Below, in pieces: positions 58,060 to 64,000 of a stretch of 64,000 nt of DNA (position 1 is the stretch's first letter; the number at the start of each line of letters is the position of its first letter). The notes beneath the pieces were generated by a model. The model saw only the letters and a program-made list of their open reading frames with translations, made no database searches and was not told where the DNA came from. The position numbers were made by a program, and so were the translations under genes. Source of the stretch: Salvator merianae (taxonomy: Eukaryota; Chordata; Lepidosauria; Squamata; Teiidae); assembly GCA_003586115.2 (NCBI GenBank), contig QVOM02000126.1, positions 51,843,944 through 51,907,943 on the forward strand, written 5' to 3'.

Positions 58060-59280
58060 TACAAGCTTTTCACTCAGGTTTTAGCTCCAAATCATCATTG
58101 CACAAATATTAAGTGTTTATCACCAGTGAAGAAATTGTGAGTGTTGCTACTGCTGGTAGTTTTAAATGTCCATATGTTTTATTTTAGTCATGACACGCAC
58201 AGTGGCTCTCTCTCTAGCTTGCCATTCTAAGACTTTACAAGTGCTTCTACGTTCCTGACAGTAGAGCAAGAATCCAAAATGTCTCCTACGCATCGGTAAC
58301 GATGGCCTGCTCCCTTCTCCCACCGATAACTTTTTTCAGCAGAAAGGGTTCTGTGGGGATCACTGTCGCTTCCCATAGATACTGGCACACTTGTAACGAT
58401 CTGGGCACCCTCTCAAACCAATTTTGTTGAACATATTTTAATCTTGCCCTTAAGCTGATGAGAGCCTCCCAGAAGGTTTAGCACATGCATTGCACAGGCC
58501 CCACCCACAGATTTACTCTACAAAGATATATGCCATTGGTGCAGAAGAAACTTACAAGTCCTGGTGCCACAGTAAGATGTCTAGCACAATCACCCTATAG
58601 AGCTGGACACGAACTCTGCGTTCTGAGTATAGCGATGAAGTTGAAATCAACACTGGATCTTAGCAAGCCTTTCTGGAGTTTTCAGAGGCTGTTGTCTGGA
58701 TGTTTTCGGAAAACAATAAATGAGGCAGGGAAAGCCCTAGCATTCCAGCTTTTATCATATTAAAGTTTATATGAAGCTACTGATCGTGCACACTTCAAGA
58801 ACGTCTTTTACTCTGACTGGATCAAGGAAGAACAAGTCTGGATCTGAACCAGTTTTGGGTAAGAACAGTTCATTAGATGATGGCATTTGAAGTACAGCTG
58901 ACTCCAAGTAACAGTTTATTAACAGTGAGCTCTTGTGACCCAAGCAACTAATGAAGCTTTCTCAGACATTCTTGTAGGAACTGAATGCAATATCGACAAT
59001 TTCCAAAGCATTTGCTGAGGTCCCGGGAAAACAGGCTGGAAACCAACCATCCCATAGTGCCTCCACATATCACCGAAGTTGATATCATCATATAGCAATG
59101 GACCAGTGTGGATGAGCATCAAGACAGAAATGGATTTCTAGAGTCCTAGAAACCCAAAGGTTTATGGTTTGCAGGACATACATGTTTGCTAATTGCAATC
59201 TCATATTGGAAAATGTTTTACCATCCTTAAGCAGCCATTTGAAAACTAGTCAGTCTCTTTTCCATTTCCAATTTGTGCTT
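58060..59280. other. Intergenic stretch downstream of MRPS31, unassigned
   Basis: No gene or nameable repeat seen between the BovB fragment and the SINE near the MRPS31 3' end. Confidence 0.4.
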
Positions 59281-59284
59281 GTTG

Positions 59285-59455
59285 TGGTTTGGTGCCACTG
59301 TATCACAGCTAACTCCTGATGACTACATGGATTTTCATGGCATATAAAGAAGTATCTTGCCACAGCCTTCTTCTTAGGAAATCCCAGGGATCAAACCTGT
59401 AACCCTATGCTTTCTAGGCAGTTATTCTATCACTGTACACTGCATCGGAACCTCC
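59285..59455 (-). repeat. tRNA-derived SINE, copy 4
   Basis: The minus strand has GGTTCCGATGCAGTGTACAG, then the B-box-like GGTTTGATCCC (59387-59397) followed by a tail with CATGTAGTCATCAGGAG. The same order is in the copies at 26010 and 40752. Confidence 0.6.
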
Positions 59456-59690
59456 AGAAAATGCAAACACTTACAGTATAATGGGCAAAGATTTGTCCTG
59501 ACCATGAAAATAATTCATAGGGCCCCTCTTTTTAGAATAATTTCCTCTCCAATAAGATACAGTCTCATAATTAATAAAAAGAATTGCTTGTTTTTCTGTT
59601 AATGAACTGCAGACCACATCTCCTCAAAATAGAGACCAACAGTTTTGTTTAATAAAGTCACATTTTTCCACATTGTATTACTGTCCAACA

Positions 59691-59696
59691 TTTATT
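59691..59696 (-). terminator. MRPS31: MRPS31 polyadenylation signal (AATAAA)
   Basis: Sense AATAAA lies 33 bases after the stop codon, so the 3' UTR would be only about 50-60 bases and cleavage would fall near 59670. A short 3' UTR is usual for mitochondrial ribosomal proteins. Confidence 0.75.
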
Positions 59697-59729
59697 TACA
59701 TATGTGCAACATTTTCTTTAAATTGTTTT

Positions 59730-59989
59730 TCACTTTGATGGATTCTGTATCTGAATCAAGGCTTCATCTGGAAGGGCTTCAGTTTCCTTAAGCAATTCTT
59801 CTTTTTCTTTAAAGTAATTCTTGAACCATTCAATGTGTTCTACCTTTTCTTTAACACTTAAGTAAGGGTTTTTGGAAAGTCCGCAAGTCACAAGCTCCAT
59901 GAAATGGCGAATTGGTCCTTCCTTGGGAAAGTCAACCAAGTATTTATCCAGAAATACATGCTCATAAAATTCAGCATCATCCTCAAGTC
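59730..59989 (-). CDS. MRPS31: Mitochondrial ribosomal protein S31 (mS31), last coding exon
   Basis: MRPS31 is a protein of the small subunit of the mitochondrial ribosome, made from a nuclear gene. This exon encodes the C-terminal 86 residues (counting the split glycine). [20 protein letters not shown] and [20 protein letters not shown] match the vertebrate protein closely. The acceptor TTTTTCAG|GA is preceded by a T-rich tract. The split codon G|GA joins the exon at 62299 to give ...[18 protein letters not shown]. The stop is at 59730-59732. The tail [17 protein letters not shown] is longer than and unlike the human end (...KESNIQFN, as I recall it). The gene points toward FOXO1, which lies ~40 kb downstream on the same strand, as in mammals. 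Confidence 0.95.
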
Positions 59990-62298
59990 CTGAAAAATCA
60001 ACCATAACAAATGTCAAACATTGTAAAATTAACAGTTAACGTTTTTGACATAGAATGCATACAACATGCTCTTTTCAGCTCTTTCACCAACTCTTTTCTC
60101 CATTCTCTTGTTTTCCAGAAAATAAATCTGAAATCCAAAATCTGAAACTAGAATAAAAACTTCCAGATTTATACCAGTGGGACTTGTAAAGTCCAACAGA
60201 TAGATATCAGTGGGTTTACTCTTAAGCATGACTAAGACTAGATCCAATGCGTTTCTTTTAGGACCATTTGGCTTTACCATGACTTGAAGATTCCCCAACT
60301 AAACCTACAGAAATACTCTTGTGCTATGTCTGAAAAAAAGGAAAATGAATTGGAATATGCATTCAAGAATGGCTTAAAGGCAGAACTGATTATTACTGGG
60401 TTCTGTAATATTAAACAAACAAAGTGAGAGTTAAGATCTTCTTAACATCCAAAACATTTTTGAAATTTAGTAAAAGCTATGGCCAATTAAGAAATAAAAA
60501 TCTACTTGCTTTCATCACATGTAAAGTTTCCCGATAAGACTGGAAAGGTCAATCCAGTACAGCTGAAAATAAGTAGCTAATCTGAGTTTATCTGGAGGAC
60601 CCATTAAGAAGGTAACTTCTATGCTGGGTTAGAATTGCCCATTGAGTCCATCAACCTGTTTTACATTGGCTAACTAAATGCTAATGGGTCATACGCCCAA
60701 TAGCACTCTGTTCACAGACAGTACACAACCGTATGCATGTGCGTATTTATAATTCTATCCCACCATATTCCTGAAGGTCTCAGGGCAAGTCACAATAAAA
60801 TCATTATAAAAAGAGATAAATAGATTGACTAAGACTAAAATATAGGACTGATAGCCATTGACAATAATGTTTGCAGTTTGTCCAATCATCCAAGTCAGCA
60901 GCTATCACTTTGTCTTGTGTAGAAAGTTCTACAGCTGAGTTATATGTTTAATGAAGATCTATTTCCTTTTGTGTTTGCCTGCTTCCAGGTTAGTAGCAAT
61001 CCAAACTTTTAACAGTTTATGTGGGAAAGAAAAGCTTCTCCACATCTGACTAAATTTTACATTCTGTCACAACCTCCCTTACTACCTTTTTCCCAATTAA
61101 ATTGCAGCTCCACAATCATTTTAGGTTCACTTTTCTGAAGCTTTCCCTGATCTTATACCCTTTAGGAGATCTAGCAACCCAAATTGATACTATCCATCTC
61201 CAACAGAGACGTGCCTTTTTCAAAGCCCCTGCACCCCATGCCAGCATTTTCTCCAATTTATGCATAACTATCCCACCATCTTGTTCCTGGTGAGCTTATT
61301 TTGAAGCTGGTTACAACTCCTTTTAGTTTTAATGCCCTGAATGGTTCGATGCCATCAGTAAACTTGGCAATTTCATTGCTCACTCCGAATTCTAGGTTAT
61401 TCCAGGACAAATTAAAAAGCCCTGGTCCTAGAAGAGATCCTTGGAGAGCCCCATGTTTTGCACCTCCCCCATGTACCCCTGTGCTTTAACCCTTTCTTCC
61501 GTTCCATGACTGACACACTCAAAGAACTTGAAAAGTTTAGGCTTTTGTTCTAAATATTTAGCCAGTTTTATATTTAATAACGCTTTCTTCCGGATTCCCA
61601 GGAACAAATGTCAAGCTAATAATTTCCTGAGGCTCTCTTGTACCCCTCTTTTTAAAAAAAAGGTATTATGTTGTTCCCTGTCCATTCCTTGAACACAGAA
61701 GCCAAGATCTGCAACCTGATCCGTGTCATCTTCAGCATTCAGTTTAGAGGGAACTACTGCTAACAGAACAGATCTGCTATTGGCGATTTAAAGCTTTACT
61801 AAACTGTAGGAACTCCTAGCTAGAATTAATCACCACAGTATAAGAATGGCAATATTTTGGTAACAGAGCACTCAGGTTGCTGCTGTCTGCTACCAGGTAT
61901 CACAGACTTAAGATTTGCTTGGCTGGACAGCATCCTGGCAACAACGTACACCTTGCTTTTCATTATGCCCAATCTCTGTCATTATGCTCAAACCCTTAAA
62001 CAGATGGTATGGGTAGAAAGATGTTACACGTTCACTTCATTTCCACTTCATGGTTTGTTTCAAAGCCATTCTTCATGAAAATAAATCAAAACTATCAATA
62101 CAGGAATTTGGAATTTGTAGTCAGTACAGTGAAGGTGGATCTTCCAACTATGTTTGACGCCATCCATATCTTAAAGCAGCCATTGCTGAGCTACTGAACC
62201 CCCCAAAAAGAGAGAAGAGGGTCACCCCATTCTCAGATATATGGTACAGGAGGTGCAGAAAGCAAAGCTGGACGAAGGCATCTCTGCAGGACACTTAC
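59990..62298 (-). other. MRPS31: MRPS31 last intron
   Basis: GT-AG intron of 2309 bp, phase 1. Donor GTAAGT at 62298-62293, acceptor CAG ending at 59990. A minus-strand open frame at 60029-60298 has no known homology and reads through intron sequence. A family R-like tail sits at 60745-60830. Confidence 0.88.
60745..60830 (-). repeat. Family R-like retroposon tail
   Basis: TTTATAATTCTATCCCACCA then TTCCTGAAGGTCTCAGGGCA resembles the reverse complement of family R bodies. Old copy. Confidence 0.35.
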
Positions 62299-62442
62299 CA
62301 GCCTCGTTGTTAATTGGAAACTCCCAAAGTTTTCCCTCTTTCGTCCACTGTATCATCTCCTCGAAAGCATTCTGTGGTGCCTGCTGACTGGCAGCACCAA
62401 TTTCTTTAGCAAGTTCCAGATCCCAAAGTGTTGGTGCTGTTA
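62299..62442 (-). CDS. MRPS31: Mitochondrial ribosomal protein S31 (mS31), penultimate coding exon
   Basis: This exon encodes [20 protein letters not shown], then [20 protein letters not shown] and PINNEAG, matching the vertebrate mS31 block ending [19 protein letters not shown]. The donor is GCTG|GTAAGT. The acceptor is taken as AAATAG|TA (62443/62442); the next AG (CAG ending at 62437) would shorten the exon by 6 bases and keep the frame. The adenines and thymines before it make a weak polypyrimidine tract. Codon phase joins exactly with the last exon. Earlier exons, including the mitochondrial targeting peptide, lie beyond the right edge. Confidence 0.93.
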
Positions 62443-64000
62443 CTATTTATAAAATAAAATAAATAATAAGCCACGTTTGCCACAAAATTGCTGCTAGACG
62501 GAGATGACAGAAAGCGTAGGAATTGCCAAAGATTAACAGAACAGGAAGGCAAGAGGCTGCTGAAGCTCAGAAATAGCTGCTTCTCTGTCCTGCTACAATG
62601 CAAGCTCATACGATAGCAGAACTATGAAAAAGAAGATTTTGCCTGTTCATAACAAAGGGAATGGAGTTGCAGGCCGCAATTCCGCTTCAAAACAAAGGCG
62701 CCCACAGCTGCTAAAGGAGGTACCCACTGCCACTGCATCCCCCTTCACAGCACCCGTAGGTGCCTTGCGGCAATCATGCCATCCCCTGTACTGGCACGAT
62801 ATCAGGGTTGCAAGGAGGCACCATGACTGGCTGCTAGAAATGGTGCCTCTGCGCTCCAAAATGGAGACACAGAGGTATCTTTTCTCAGCAGTGGGTCGGG
62901 GCGTCTCCCCCATCCACCGGAATCAGAGCCACCTAGCTCCGTAAGTGGAGACCTGGCTGCATTTTCAGCATGCAGTATTATTGTCAAAATTTGGCACAAG
63001 ACAGAGAAATGCAAGATTTGAATTTGCTTGCCATAGTACTATATGGATCAGGAACATAGTTTAAAGAAAGCCAACCATTCATTACTACATGTTTCAATCC
63101 CACTGAAATACATTTACAATTACAATCCATTTTCTTCAGATGATATTAAGTTTTAATGCTGCCAGTTTGACAAGAGGCCTAAATACCTGGAATGAAAACA
63201 GAAATATATTTCATCAAATTCACCCTATTTCTGAAAGAGAAAGCTGGGACACTTGGGCTATTTTTTCTAGAAAGGTAGAATTTGTTCTCTCTCCTGAACT
63301 CTCAAAAGCGCGAGAGAAGGAGCTTTGTGGAGGACACTGATGAACAGCCTATAGGAACCTCTCCAGAGCTCCATCTGCACTCCTACAAAATCAGGATCAG
63401 GAGCTGATTTCTTATCGTCCACATATTTCTCCCCCATTCAAATGGAAGGTAAAATTCTGGAAAAGTATTTAGACTGTCCATTAAGTATGACATAGCTGGA
63501 AACAGGAAGAAGAAAAGCTGTGAGACAGGAAGGACAGGGTCCTGTTGAAATGGAATCTGGAGTGAATGGATACTCCGTTCAAGACCAGAAAGGAAAACAT
63601 CTACTTGAGTATTGGAGCCTTTTTTCATTTTCTCAAGTGAATGTTCAAGTGAATTTTCTCAAGTTTGAATGTTCTCAAGTGAACACGGTGGAACACTGTG
63701 AGGGCTGGAACATCCCAGAAACAGACTTGCAGCACTCACAGTGCCAGCGCCATGACAGTGCCCAGGAAAACCTCTGGCCACTGCCACAGTGACCAGGTCA
63801 CAGTGCAATTCACAGCCGCAGCACCAGAAGAGGGTGCTAACACTGCATACCGGGAGCAGTTGAACTGTCCCAGGACAGCTCTGGAGCACCTCACTAGTGA
63901 AAAGTGCAAACAGGCCCTTATAATCTGTACAATGTAACATAGTGCATATCTAGACAGAGGTTTAGTCTCACTGAGTTCAATGAGAATCCCATTCCACAGA
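62443..64000 (-). other. MRPS31: MRPS31 upstream intron, partial
   Basis: I find no further MRPS31 exon here (the expected preceding residues resemble ...RLNIFDMM). Plus-strand and minus-strand frames at 62624-63014 overlap and match nothing I know. A family A element lies at 63616-63917. Confidence 0.6.
63616..63917. mobile_element. Inverted-repeat element family A, copy in MRPS31 intron
   Basis: The left part GTGAGGGCTGGAACATCCCA and CAGCACTCACAGTGCCAGCG follows 35685-36291 and 50991-51380. The right end is AAGTGCAAACAGGCCC. The left end is disturbed by a local duplication of CTCAAGTGAATGTT. Confidence 0.6.

Noticed and set aside
60029..60298. 89-codon minus-strand frame just upstream of the last MRPS31 exon
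   Set aside because: It does not match mS31, lies between proper splice sites and ends before the acceptor, so it is intron sequence.
1..64000. CRISPR arrays, bacterial operons, phage or plasmid genes
   Set aside because: The window is vertebrate nuclear DNA with spliced genes and LINEs; there are no regularly spaced direct repeats of the CRISPR kind.

Overview
The window is vertebrate nuclear DNA, most likely from a squamate reptile (lizard or snake). It is AT-rich, has few genes and many fragments of interspersed repeats. The squamate call rests on the repeat mix. One RTE/BovB LINE 3' end, several short L1 ORF2 pieces, CR1 LINE 3' ends, a small tRNA-derived SINE and many short inverted-repeat DNA transposons occur together. 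BovB is common in squamates and is not typical of birds, crocodiles or turtles. I cannot name a species.

Two protein-coding genes are present, both partial and both on the minus strand. Exon 1 of FOXO1 (18911-19486) sits in a CpG island (about 18880-19990). Everything from base 1 to 18910 is the promoter-proximal part of its long first intron; exon 2 is not in the window. About 40 kb further right are the last two coding exons of MRPS31 (62299-62442 and 59730-59989) with a polyadenylation signal at 59691-59696. FOXO1 and MRPS31 are also tandem same-strand neighbours in mammals, so this is conserved synteny. It also supports FOXO1 over the paralogues FOXO3, FOXO4 and FOXO6.

Layout: 1-18910 FOXO1 intron 1 with scattered repeats; 18880-20000 CpG-island promoter and exon 1; 20000-59670 intergenic DNA; 59670-64000 the 3' part of MRPS31. 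The intergenic part holds at least eight families of short inverted-repeat or palindromic elements, called A to I here. It also holds a 1.1 kb CR1 copy at 38.2-39.3 kb, an L1 cluster at 45.7-47.3 kb, a BovB 3' end at 57.7-58.05 kb and a possible solo LTR at 31.7-32.3 kb.

The two genes have unrelated roles: a nuclear forkhead transcription factor under insulin/AKT control, and a mitochondrial ribosomal protein. I see no operon-like or defence-like system. The most unusual structure is the CpG-dense inverted-repeat element at 29639-30313, in which the heptamer TTCGCAC recurs six times in both orientations. Most other open frames are short and lack codon conservation, splice context or recognisable domains; I treat them as chance frames or repeat remnants. 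Repeat family letters are labels made here, and superfamily assignments are inferences.
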